A stretch of DNA of 64,000 nucleotides from Cryptomeria japonica. Lineage: Eukaryota; Streptophyta; Pinopsida; Cupressales; Cupressaceae. The notes below the pieces were generated by a model. The model was not told where the DNA came from and searched no databases. It saw only the letters and a list, made by a program, of their open reading frames with translations. Each line of letters begins with the position of its first letter. The stretch's first letter is position 1. Positions 25,085 to 36,176 of the stretch are shown here, one piece after another. Position numbers and translations under genes: made by a program. The stretch spans positions 40,287,140 to 40,351,139 of the forward strand of contig NC_081411.1 of NCBI RefSeq assembly GCF_030272615.1, read 5' to 3'.

Positions 25085-25134
25085 CTTTGGATCTTTGCCT
25101 CAAGTACCTTTAAGCTTTTCTTTCAGAGTTCAAA

Positions 25135-25146
25135 GCTCTGATGCCA
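25135..25146 (-). other. Primer-binding site, copy B
   Basis: Minus strand TGGCATCAGAGC, one change from the initiator tRNA-Met complementary site, 2 nt inside the LTR. Confidence 0.85.
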
Positions 25147-25148
25147 AT

Positions 25149-26657
25149 TGATAGTTTTGATACTTAAAGATAAGTACAGATGCCAAGTTAATAAGATGAG
25201 AGGAGGGGGGTGAATCATACAAACTTAATCTTCCATAAAAACATCAGATTCAACGTCAGTAACATATATTTCTGTAATATAACCAAAACTGCTAAACATG
25301 CAAACTCAAAAGCATATAAACATCATAATACTCATAACACTAGATTTAATGTGGAAACCCAAATAGGGAAAAACCACTATGGGATTGCGAACCCACTAAG
25401 AAATATACTCTTCTAGAGTATGCTCGGTTAAAAGCAAATCCTATTAAAGATTACAAACACATTGTTAGATGTGACCCGGTTAAGGGATTTCACTCAGATC
25501 TGTTAGGATCTTCACCTTGTTAGATGTGACCTTGTTAAAGGATTTCAAACACTCAATTAGAATGTCACCTTGCTAGAGGGTTTTACAAATAAGACTGTTA
25601 AGTCCACTCGGTTAAGAGATTTTCTGTCACTTCACAAATTAACAGTAATAAAGATCTATCTACAACTTCACATCTAAAATGCTAAAACAGATTCTTATTT
25701 GCTCAATACAATTTAGACATAGAACTAATCTTGTCCATCTGCTGGGCTCTATAGTCTGTTATTCAAAACAGGTCTTCAAGCTTCTGTGTTCAGTAAGCAC
25801 TATGTAGCATCCCTATGCATACACTTGCCCGCATACATTGTTTATCAATAGTTCCCTATTTATAAACAATTCGCCAACCGCTTAATCTCCTTGATCACAT
25901 TTCCCATGATCAATCATAGCCATCAGATCTTTAAACTTAGACCAGGTTCAATGTATCCTTTGATCTGAAAATGTTTTACCCCACCTTGGAACTTGCATAC
26001 ATTTCTTGGAACTTGTGCTAGGGTATTGCGGTTCTATCTGAGCTGTAGATCTTCCTGTCGATTTTCCTTTGCCATAGATTCTTTAACAAAATTCATTCAC
26101 AGAATAGCAATAACTTAATCATAGCCAACTCATCAGCTTCCTTCATTAAATACTGCATGTAATCATTTAATGCATTCTATTATTACTTGGTTGCAACTCG
26201 GTAAATACTAAACTTCACTCGGTAGACATTCTGCCTTCATTAACAAATAGCGATAACCTTAGGGTTTTACTGACTAGGTTCTTTGCTCAGTAACATAGTA
26301 TAGTATTAACCTTTCAATCAATAACATATGTATGATATCAAAACAATCTAAACATCATGATCTCATCATTGTCTAACTCAGTAATAGTTTCCCATTGAAT
26401 AACTTATTCCTCCCCTTATTCATCATATTCTTTCTGTGTCTTTTACCATCTTTATACTCATCAAATCATACTTCTCAAGATATGGCAACATCATACTGAA
26501 TTAGAAAATAAATTTTTGGACATCAATGACAAAATAATAATATTAAGACAATAAACATCCTTGATCAGTTATATCCATAATCATCAACAACCTTCTCAAT
26601 ATCCTTATTGAAATGCCAACAATCTCTTATTGTCTGTTATAATGCCAAATGCCAACA
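25149..26657 (-). repeat. Array E, right LTR (5' LTR)
   Basis: 1,509 bp and collinear with 5088-6597, including the 36-bp terminal segment absent from the middle LTR. TATA near 25,854-25,866 on the minus strand. Followed by TSD ataat. Confidence 0.9.
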
Positions 26658-27093
26658 ATAATTTGGTGTCTTAAGGGGTTATATGGTATTCTAAGGTGTC
26701 GCAGGACACAATATGACCCCTTTGGACACCATAGGACCCATAATGACCCAATATGGTGTCATAAGGGGTCATGTGTTGTCCTTAGGGGTCATATGGTGTC
26801 TCGTGACCCCTTAGGACACCATATGACCCCTAACGACACCATATGGTGTCATAAGGGGTCATATGACCCATAACGACACCGTATAGAGTCGTAAAGGGTT
26901 ATATTATGTATTAACGGGTCATATGGTGTCTTAAAGGGGTCATATGATAGAATATGACCCCTTAGAACCCAATATGACCCATAACGACACAATTATGTGT
27001 CTTAAGGGGTTATGTGGAGTCCTAAGGTGTCGTAGGACACAATATGACCCCATACGACACCATAGAACTCATAATGATACCATATCATGTCAT
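26658..27093. repeat. Bidirectional minisatellite, block 2
   Basis: Same unit as block 1. The string TTGGTGTCTTAAGG (26,663) recurs as TGTGTCTTAAGG (about 26,996), so the small units are organised in a roughly 330-bp higher-order repeat. Ends at TSD gtcat (27089-27093) of the solo LTR. Confidence 0.85.
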
Positions 27094-28153
27094 TGTTGGT
27101 ATTTTGGTATGATTTTGTCATTTATGTCAACACCTACTGAAAACAAGCACTTTGGAGATCCAGCAACATTCACCGGCAAGCAAGTAACTATTGCACAGTT
27201 ACTAGTATATGGTTCACCAGCAGGATATAATGTTCACTGGTATCTAGAATGATATGGAAGACACTTGGTAATGTTGAAAACATCGTGTGGACACTTTGTT
27301 TTGAATAATTAATCATTGGTATATTCATATTTGCATATTTGCTTTTACTGGCAAATAGGTCCAAGTTATCTAGGGTTACACCGATAGGTTTATCTTTTCC
27401 AGATGAGCATGGCACGCTATGGAGATGATTTATTATTGATGTAAATGCATTAAGCCGACATGTTTAATCAGTTATTACATCAGATATTATATTGTTTGTA
27501 AAATGATTTTATTGTAATATCTTGTACAGCCGACCTACTAAAATTGGTCTTAGGGTATGGTATAAATGTAAGATCTTATTTGTAAGATCAAGTGTGGAAT
27601 GTGAAAAAAGAATTGAATAAAGGTATATGCGAGATCAAGCAGAGGTATACATGAAGACATCATTTGAAGGTGAAGCTAGGTTTTTGTATAAGCATATAAG
27701 CATTACACTGGTACTGAATCCAGCAAATGAAGATGCTATTTTGTAGTACATTCTTATTGGATTTAACCATCCAATTGTAGTCAGTGTGACTCCCATTTTA
27801 TGATTGAGCAGTGAGCTCTAGGCTGTTGGCCTTTCTGCATGTGCAGACCCCATTTATGTACACTTACCATCTGCAGTAGTATCATCTGATTGTGGGTAAG
27901 ATTTTCCACCATGGTTTTTCCCCTTATAGGGTTTCCACGTACAAATATTGGTGTTATTTGTTGTGGATGACTTTATGTTTGTGTTTCATGCATTAATCTT
28001 TACCGGTATAGCAATTTACTGTTAACACTGAGTACCGGCACACTTAACTATTTTACTGATATTAAGCATTAAGTTGGTTAATTAGTTTTTGGTTTGAATT
28101 TATTAGACAACTAATTCACCCCCCCCCCTCCCAGTTGTCTCCGGGACCTAACA
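27094..28153 (+). mobile_element. Solo LTR of the array H / element F Copia family
   Basis: TGTTGGTATTTTGG...GGGACCTAACA, 1,060 bp, flanked by gtcat (27089-27093, 28154-28158). No internal sequence. TATAAAT near 27,560 and AATAAA near 27,615 fit promoter and poly(A) signals. GATTCACCCCCC-type C run near the 3' end. Collinear with the 5' LTR at 60597-61660. Confidence 0.92.
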
Positions 28154-28644
28154 GTCATAAGGGGTCATATGAATCATAACAATATCATATATAGTCATAA
28201 AGGGTCATATTGTGTCTTAAGGGGTCATATGGTGTCTTAAAGGGGTTATATGACACAATATGAACCATTAGGACACAATATGACCCATAATGACACAATT
28301 TGGTGTCTTAAGGGGGAATATGGTGTCCTATGGGGTTGTAGGACACAATATGACCCCTTAGGACACCATAGGACCCATAACGACACCATTTGGTGTCATA
28401 GGGGGTCATATGACCCATAACAACACCATATAGGGTCGTAAAGGGTCATATTGTGTCCTAAGGGGTCATATGGTGTCTTAAAGGGGTCATGTGACACAAT
28501 ATGACCCTGTAGGATACAATATGACCCCTAACAACACAATTTGGTGTCGTAAGGGGTCATATTGTGTCCTAAAGTATCATAGGACACAATAAGACTCTTT
28601 AGGACACCATAGAACTCATAATGACCCAATATAGTCTTATGACC
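28154..28644. repeat. Bidirectional minisatellite, block 3
   Basis: Continues block 2 after the solo LTR; same units in both orientations, two higher-order copies marked by TTGGTGTC at about 28,309 and 28,541. Confidence 0.85.
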
Positions 28645-29276
28645 TGGGTATGTGCAGGATCATGAGGGGCCAAAAAGTGGCGATATCTTGATTAAAGCCC
28701 TGATTGAAAGGTTCATTGAAAACTATCTATAACTTTCAAATGATATCACATTTTTTGAATCCAAAACATGTGTCATATTCTATAGGATTAAAGAAAGAAA
28801 ATTTGAATTTCATAAAGTTTTGACCAAGTTATGGTGGTCAGACATACGAGTTTTTTATATTTCTAAAAATTTGTAGAAAAAAAATCATAATTAATTATTT
28901 ATTTCAAAAAAAAATACAAAAAAATATGTGTCACATCCAGACATGAGTCTTCTAGTTATATCTAAAATACTATAAAAAAATATTATTATTTGATTGTGGT
29001 TAGGGTGGTCAGACATACACTTGCTTCTTATCTTTTTCTTGAAATTTTAGTACTACTACATTGAAATTTCAATTTTTTGTCAAATAGATTTTTTATTTTT
29101 TTTAAAAACTAGTATCTTAGAAACTACATTCAATTTTCTACAGATTCTATTCTTACATATTTTTTAAATAATGTTGGTAACTTATTCAAATTTTTATGTC
29201 AAGTTTCCTAACTCTTTTTTTTTTTTCATTACCACTTAAGGGCCTATTTGGCCCACCATGATCCTACACATACCCA
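28645..29276. mobile_element. Small non-autonomous TIR element (MITE-like)
   Basis: About 632 bp. The left end TGGGTATGTGCAGGATCATG is the inverse complement of the right end (CATGATCCTACACATACCC), with roughly 30-bp TIRs extending to GGGCCAAA. It sits inside minisatellite; removing it restores TATGACCCCTTAGG, implying a 2-3 bp target duplication (cc or acc). The AT-rich interior has no ORF. Superfamily unassigned. Confidence 0.75.
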
Positions 29277-29411
29277 CCCCTTAGGACACCATAAGGTGGC
29301 AAGATGAGCCATTATTACAATATAAAAAGCAGTGCCAATAATACTTACAAAAATTTGACACCTAAGGGGTCATATGGTGATAATATGACCCCTTAAGACA
29401 CAATATGACCC
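29277..29411. repeat. Bidirectional minisatellite, block 4
   Basis: Short end of the minisatellite between the TIR element and the CT tract. Confidence 0.7.
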
Positions 29412-29488
29412 TTTCTCCCTTCCTCTCCCTATCTCTCTCTCTCTCTCCCTTCCCCCTCCCTCTCTCTCTCCCCCTACCCCCTCTCCCC

Positions 29489-29541
<53 letters not shown>

Positions 29542-29623
29542 TCCCCTAATCTCTTTTTCTCTCTCCCTTCCCCCCTCTCTCTCCCTTCCCCTCTCTCCCT
29601 CTCTCTCTCTCTCCCCACTCCCC
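29412..29623 (+). repeat. (CT)n microsatellite
   Basis: CT-rich tract with TCTCCCCTAATCTC-type interruptions, the inverse complement in style of the GA tract at 4535-4822. The two tracts face each other across the minisatellite. Confidence 0.9.
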
Positions 29624-29995
29624 AATATATTAATAAACAATAGATTAATTATGTGCAAATTTAGTTATTGAATTTACTTATTAAAATCGGATGTCCGATT
29701 TTTGTTGTACAAATTTCAAATTTGAAATTTTGGCTCAAGAATGCTTTGGGATTTGGCTTCGAAGTGACAAGCCTGGAAAGTCAATTGAAAAAACATGTTT
29801 TTCAGCATTCCTTGATTTTCCAAACTTTACATTGGTGGCTGATGACTTTTTTTATAGCCAATAATGATAAAACGAAAAGGGTTTTTTAAGGACATTCTTA
29901 GCTTTCCAACAACATAAGGCTTGTCTTATTTCAACTTTAATAAATAATTATTATTTATTTTCTAATTGAATTCTAACAAAAGTCCTAATTGATAG
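29624..29995. other. Right inverted arm and unassigned AT-rich DNA
   Basis: AATCGGATGTCCGATT near 29,684-29,699 with adjacent TTTACTTATTAAA matches in inverse complement the left arm at 4380-4420. A second small palindrome (CAAATTTCAAATTTGAAATTTTG) lies near 29,711-29,733. No gene. Confidence 0.4.
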
Positions 29996-30583
29996 ACTGA
30001 TTGAAAAACACTCATAACTTTCAAACTGTATAACAACTTTTGAATCTGAAAGATGCGTCACCTCCTATGCTTCGTCTACTATAGGGAAAAATTTTTTAAA
30101 AAATTGAATTTCATAAGGTTTTGACCAAGTTAAGGTGGCCAGACGTAGAAGTTTCTGAATTTTTGAAAATCTATAGTAAACTATTCATAAATAATTATTT
30201 ACTTTATTAAAAATTATAAAAAAATATGTGTCACATCTGAGCATGAGTCTAATACTTATATTATAAATCTTATAAAAAGATATTATGATTTGATTGTGAT
30301 TAGGGTGGTCAGACATATGCCTACTTCTTATCTTTTTCCTGAAATTTTAGTACCACTGCATTGAAATTTGAAATTTTCATCAAATAGGATTTTTTTTCCC
30401 AAAAAACAATTAGTAGCTTAGAAACTATATTCAATTTTCTATAGATTCTCTTTTTACATATTTAAAAAATAATTTTCATAACTTATTCAAAATTTCATGT
30501 CAAGTTGCATAACTCTAATTTTTTCAAATTTCATTGCCACATAAGGGCCTGTTTTGGCACACCATGATCCTGCACATACCCTT
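29996..30583. mobile_element. Diverged copy of the TIR element, left end missing
   Basis: Collinear with 28,697-29,275 over about 580 bp (shared TTTCATAA.GTTTTGACCAAGTTA, AATATGTGTCACATC, GGTGGTCAGACATA) and ends CACCATGATCCTGCACATACCC like the right TIR. No left TIR was found. Confidence 0.65.
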
Positions 30584-32489
30584 ATGAAACAAATTTTTCT
30601 AACAAGTGACAATGATTATGAAAGAATTAAAACATAAATTATGAAATTAAGAATTTGGAGAGAGCAAACAATTAGCTTAAATTGATGTTTGGAAATGTCA
30701 ATAAGATCTTAAATTGGATCATATAAAGCCTAAGATTTCCACATTTTAAAAATGACATTGGAGTCATCGAGATACAAAAATAAAAAGGTTTTAGAGTATT
30801 TCATGAAATCAACTACTAATAATCCAGAAGAGAATGGATTTATAAGTTCAAAATCTAAACAAATTGTGGCAACCAAAGAAAGCACGAAGGTGGATGATAG
30901 TTTCACTCAAGTGTACAAACATAATAGGAGATTCATAAGATAAGTTTCAAGAGGAAACACATATAATACTAGGTTCTTATTGGTTAAATTAAATTTTAAT
31001 TGCAAGATCAATTTGGTCATAAGGATATAAATTGTAAAAAGGTTCCAACAAAATAAAATAACTTTATTTGATTAATTAATGTGGGACAAGGTCAAAAACA
31101 AAAATGTGACAAGGAGGAACTCACAAGTAGTGATACCAACAACACCAAAAAGAGGATACCCTTTTTTTGAAAGAGAGGGTTTTGACTAGAGCAGCCAACT
31201 GGTGGGAATAGGGGTCTTGAATCCTTAGCAGGGCTACATTCTCATAATAGAGGGGGTTAGGAAAGAACCCCAAACTATATAACAATAAAAAATCCTTGCA
31301 TTGGCAGACTAGATAAGGAAACAAAAAGATACAAGTGGGTTTTGAAAGGCTTCGAACCAAAAAAAATTTCTTGAAGGACCACCATGAATAAAGATTTTCT
31401 TAGCCATGGAAGGAGACCACAAGGATTTGGGAGCATCTAGGGACCTTATCGCCACAAAAATACCAATCCTAAAAAATGAAACAATACATAGAATAAAAAG
31501 AATCACAGTCACATCAATAGGCCTATTGATGGTAGCATATAGAGTATAATTGAGAACCTCTATTGGTCCAAAGCTAGCAACATCAGTGGACACAAAGAAA
31601 AAGACCTCACCATAATGGGTTCTATCCACCTCAAGAACACTCTTAGCTAGAGGAACCCGTAAAATCCTTCCACTAAAGTAAAGAAGCATGAACAATAAAG
31701 AAGGAGAGAAAAATAGGATGAAATAAAAATCCCCACTCGAAAACCTTAATCCCCACCAAGACATGAGAATGAGAAGAAGAAAGGTCTGAGAAAGAAAATC
31801 CCCAGAACCACACTTAAAGAAAAATAGCCAGAGGAGGGTATCCATCTGAGAACCCACCCATGAGAAGAGTAAGTAGGGCCAAGGCTAACCATATTGCAAT
31901 CCCCAACTAGCCCATAAAGGCATTCCATCCACCACAGACCATCAAAATTATGGAAGCCAAAGGTGCCCGCATAGAAACCATAACCACAATAAAAAGAGGA
32001 GTGATAAGGGGTAGGGGCACCAAATCAAAACCAGGTTGAAGAGAATTAAGGGCACCCAAGTACAAATGAGCCACCGAGTCATTGAAGGTAGCACCAACAT
32101 CATAAGAGACAATGTCATAGAGCATACCCCACAAGCCACATTAGGGGTAGGATCAAAAGTAACACCCAACATCAACAAAGGAGTGAATAAAGGAAGAACC
32201 AATAACCTAGGAAGGAGGTTCCCAAGATCTAACCAGTCCCCAGAGAAACTTGCAAGCAAGAGCACCATATATATTCTAGAGCTCCAAAAAGAAAATATGG
32301 CATCAATGATTATGCCAAGTAGCCAACCAGACCCAACATGGCCAAAAAATTCTCACTTTTGTTTTATTTCAATATTATTTGTCATACTTGTGCAACAATT
32401 TTGATCATATTGAAAGAAACTATAGAAGAAATTTTGTGAGTCATCCTAATATGGATATGAAATTAAATGGAGAAAGAGAGAGAGAGAAG
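30584..32489. other. Unassigned region with hydrophobic minus-strand frames
   Basis: Minus-strand frames at 31857-31309 (182 aa), 32268-31948 (106 aa) and 32134-31907 are Leu/Phe/Trp-rich and overlap in different frames. I do not recognise them. They could be a decayed membrane protein or chance frames in biased sequence. The flanks (30,584-31,090 and 32,330-32,489) are AT-rich and may include the lost 5' part of the plus-strand Copia element that follows. Confidence 0.3.
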
Positions 32490-32657
32490 GTCTAGAGAAA
32501 GACACTAGAAGAGAAGATATCAAAAAAGTCCATGGTGGTTCATACTACACTACATGCTCAGAAGGAGAAAAATCTATGGATCATTGATGGTGGATGTTCA
32601 AGTCACATTACTGGGAAAGTTCATGAACTTAAAGAAGTTTGAAGGAGGAGTTGTAAC
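32490..32657 (+). pseudogene. Copia element G: protease fragment, 5' piece
   Basis: LWIIDGGCSSHITG is a Copia protease active site with S to G (DGG). The next bases, read in the frame MNLKKFEGGVV, continue directly at 53715 (ILVNNFVGNISGKGTLSLND), proving that 32658-53714 was inserted into this protease. The gag part upstream is not recognisable. Confidence 0.75.
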
Positions 32658-33784
32658 TGCATGCTAGAATGTTGGTGTCAAATGATTAATCAAAAGATTA
32701 AGAAACTAACATATTAATTAAACTTTTAGATATAAAGATTAACTAAGCTAAACTAGTTAAACAAGCTAATATTTCAAAGTGTGTCTCATTGCTCTCTATC
32801 TCATAGGATTCCTTTAGTCAATGATTTCTCTTAGATCATTGAGCAACTGACCTTTGGAATGACAAGTCCAAGAACAAGTGATAATGGATAAAAATAATCT
32901 AATATGAAACATGCAACTAAGATCTATATGAGTATGATGAGATTACTAGGATGAATATTAGTTATGATAATGAAACTAACAAGCTATGCTAACCTGATAT
33001 ATGTTAAACATGATAAAATTCTATACTAATATGCTTCTAAATGCTTAAGATGATGATTAACAAAGAGAGGCAATGCTTGATGAAGTAGACTATAATCTGG
33101 ATGCATAAAAATTTGGATTATGATAATGAAGGAAATGAGGCCTATTTATAGAAGAAGTGAGAAATAGGATGGTTAAGTTTGAATAATCTTAAAAAGGGCT
33201 AGGATTTAAGGATACTCAATCCGTGTTTACAATTTTCACCAATGAAATGGAGACAATTGTCAACATGAGATGGCTTGCGAGGAGAGAAGAGGTATTAAAT
33301 GCCTGAGAAGATGTGGTGGTTACCCTAGGGGGTAAGGTTAGGGTTGAGTTATTGGATAATCCTTTTGTCCAAAGGATAAACTCTTTTGCAAGAGTTAAAG
33401 GATAACCGTGGTCAAAGTAATGAATGCTTGAAAAGACCCCTGGGTTAAAATGATAGTTAAGTTAGAGAGAAAGTCTCTAACCCAGGGTTGAGATTGAGTT
33501 AACCATAAATGGTTATGTAAGATCTTTTCATGGTTTGGAATACTTTAGAGGTTAACCATTTAAAGACATAAAGCCTTTAATGGTTATTGAAGACTTTAAG
33601 GATTTTTGAGAAGTGACCCTTTTCTTAAGGATTGTGCAAATGTTTAAGAGGTAGTTAGGTTTAATTAGAAAGGATAATATTCTAAAAGAGCTTTAAGCAT
33701 GCAAGTGGATTTTTTAGGAGAATGCAAGTGGGGGATTTTTTAATTCAATTGAAATAAATTGATTTATTTCAAAAAGGTGGGTTA
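32658..33784. mobile_element. Solo LTR inside element G, left part
   Basis: Begins TGCATGC after gtaac (32653-32657); its other end ...TCTACA at 53714 is followed by gtaat. Together with 53410-53714 it makes about 1.43 kb with TG...CA ends and no coding sequence. It is interrupted at ggtta by array H. Family not otherwise seen in the window; orientation unknown. Confidence 0.65.
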
Positions 33785-34849
33785 TGTTAGGTCCTAGAGA
33801 CAACTGAGAGGGGGGGGGGGGCGGTGAATCAGTTGTCTAATGAATTTAAACCCAAAACCAATTAATCAACTTAATGCTTAATACCAGTAAACCAGTTAAG
33901 TGTGTCAGTAGACAATGTTAATAGTAAATTGCTATACCAGTAGAGATTAATGCATGAAACATAAACATAGAGTCACACAAAACACAAAACACCAATATTT
34001 TGTACGTGGAAACCATGTAAGGGGAAAAACCACGGTGGGAAATCTTACCCACAATCAGATGATACTACTACAGATAGTAAGTGTACATAAATGTTGTCTG
34101 CACATGCAAAAAGGCCAACAACCTAGAGCTCACTGCTCAATCACAAAATGGGAGTCACACTGACTATAGTTGGATGGTTAAATCCAATAATAATGTACTA
34201 CACAAAATAGCATCTTCATATGCTGGATTCAGTACCAGTGTAATGCTGATATGGTTATACAAAAACCTAGCTTCACCTTCAAATGATGTCTTTGTGTATA
34301 CCTCTACTTGATCTTGCATATACCTTCACTCAATTCTTTTTCACATTTCACACTTGATCTTACAAATAAGATCTTACATTTATACCATACCCTAAGACCA
34401 ATTTTAGTAGGTTGGCTCTACAAGATATTATAATAAAATCATTTTACAAACAATATAATATCCGATGCAATAACAAATTAATCATGTCGGCTTAATGCAT
34501 TTACATCAATAATAAATCATCTCCATAGCGTGCCATGCTCATCTAGAAAAGATAAACCTGCTGGTGTAACCCTAGATAACCTGGACCTATTTGTCGGTAA
34601 AAGCAAATATGCAAATATCAATATACCAATGATTAATTCTTCAAAAAAAGTGTCCACATGATGTCTTTGACATTACCAAGTGTCTTCCATATCATTCTAG
34701 ATACCAGTGAACATTATATCCTGTCGGTGAACCATATACCAGTAACTGTGCAATAGTTACTTGCTTGCCGGTGAATGTTGCTGGATCTCAAAGTGCTAGT
34801 TTTCAGTAGGTGTTGATATCAATGACAAAACCATACCAAAATACCAACA
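33785..34849 (-). repeat. Array H, left LTR (3' LTR of unit 1)
   Basis: 1,065 bp. Contains a run of more than ten G at about 33,812, complement of the C run near the LTR 3' end. Followed by PPT (minus strand CCAAAGGGGGAGAT, about 34850-34863). Confidence 0.9.
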
Positions 34850-35235
34850 ATCTCCCCCTTTGGCATTGATGGCAACACAAGATGGAAAAACCATCAAAGT
34901 GCCAAAACAGAAATGCCAAATACCAAAAACCAACAATCTTCATTTCTCCCCCTGGGAGCAACATGTGTTTATCCAAAGATTTATTTTCAATACCAAACTC
35001 TCCTTAAAAGATAATGTGTTTTTCCATAGATATCTCTCCCCCTTTGACATCAAATGCCAAAGCTACAAAAATTAATTTTATACAAAATACCAACTACTCC
35101 CCCTGAGAAGTAGCTTCCTCATCAAAGATCAGAATAAAGATTTATTTTTTTAATTCTTTCGATTGATGACAATCATCAACTGTCTAAGTCTCTACCGTTG
35201 GTGGTATGACTCCAAGCTAATCTCTGAGATATTCA
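34850..35235 (-). pseudogene. Array H unit 1: pol C-terminus and 3' untranslated region
   Basis: The last codons of pol, EYLRD then TAG at 35217-35219, sit just left of the attca duplication. They continue the TKPLPKETFE sequence that ends at 43483. The rest is 3' UTR with a second CCCCCTTTG block near 35,038 and the PPT at the LTR. Confidence 0.8.
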
Positions 35236-36105
35236 TGTTGGCATATGGACACTCCAATGAGACATTGTGTGTGATTGAAGGTTTTGTCATTGATGGCAAC
35301 CTTGCAATCCTATGGCATCGGCAAGACATTATATCGGCAAAGCATTACATAGGCAACCTTGCAATCCTATGACACCAACAAGACATTCTACTGGCAAAGC
35401 ATTATTCAAGCAAGACAGTGCATCGACATCAGCAAGATCACTCTACACCGACACTGGCACCGGCACAGAAGAAAAGATGTATACTGGCACAGAGGCTGAC
35501 AAGATTTTTGATATGTAATATTTTGTTTATTATTGTAAGCCGACTTGGCAAATTGTAAAATGACTCTTGTATATAAAAGAGATCATTGTAGTCATTTGTA
35601 GGATATGAATAGGAATCATAAAGAAAATTATAGGGCAGACCTAATGTGTGAATTATAGGTCAAGGGTATATGTAAAGAACAGAGCAAGAACCGATACTGA
35701 ATCTGGCATTGAAGATGCTATTGTAAAGTAGTACAGATCATTGGATTTGCATAATCCTCATTGTAAGTCAGTGTGACTTCTTATTGAGCAGTGTGCTCTA
35801 GGCAGTTGGCCTTCCTGCATGTGTAGGTCCCTATTGTAAGTAATATTCTCTTATTGGCCAGTAAGTGAATATTGTGGGTCACAAATCTCATCGAGGTTTT
35901 TCTCACACCGGGTTTCCTCATTAAACATCTTGTGTTATGGTGTTCTTTTCATGTGGATGTTTTTTATTATGTTTATTACCTTAATTCTTGCATACCGGTA
36001 TACTGTTACTTTATGTTTTGCATGTTCTGTTTTAAGAAAATCTCATTACCGATCAGATACTGATTCACCCCCCCCCCCCTCTCAGTATCTGTGGGAACCC
36101 TAACA
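35236..36105 (+). repeat. Element K 5' LTR
   Basis: 870 bp. A 56-57 bp tandem duplication (35297-35352, 35353-35409; GCAACCTTGCAATCCTATG start) lies in U3. TATA box GTATATAAAAG at about 35570-35579. C run and TCTCAGTATCTGTGGG near the end. Confidence 0.9.
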
Positions 36106-36106
36106 A

Positions 36107-36120
36107 TTGGTATTAGAGCC
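36107..36120 (+). other. Element K primer-binding site
   Basis: TTGGTATTAGAGCC follows the LTR end; one change from the initiator tRNA-Met complement TGGTATCAGAGC. Confidence 0.85.
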
Positions 36121-36176
36121 TGGTCCTCTATTTTTAGAAGCCTAACAGCTTAAGGAAGATCTTGACACCAATAAAG

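Larger units (their letters stand above)
5088..26657 (-). mobile_element. Ty1/Copia triple-LTR tandem array (LTR-int-LTR-int-LTR)
   Basis: The array starts TGATAG (5088) and ends GCCAACA (26657), flanked by the 5-bp target duplication ataat at 5083-5087 and 26658-26662. It has three minus-oriented LTRs (5088-6597; 11122-11307 joined to 19159-20471; 25149-26657) and two internal regions, A (6598-11121) and B (20472-25148). Each internal region has a PBS next to its upstream LTR and a PPT next to its downstream one. Domain order is GAG, PR, INT, RT, RNase H, the Copia order. One outer TSD with a shared middle LTR fits unequal recombination between LTRs of a single insertion. The middle LTR was later split by a Ty3-type element. 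A and B share premature stops but also have private damage. Confidence 0.9.

Noticed and set aside
5088-26657. Two separate full-length Copia elements
   Set aside because: Only one outer target duplication and one shared middle LTR; each unit lacks its own TSD pair.
26658-28644. Centromeric satellite or CRISPR-like array
   Set aside because: Units vary, alternate in orientation and lack unique spacers; the block is short.
29370-29618. Arg/Glu-rich minus-strand frame
   Set aside because: Microsatellite translation artefact of the CT tract.
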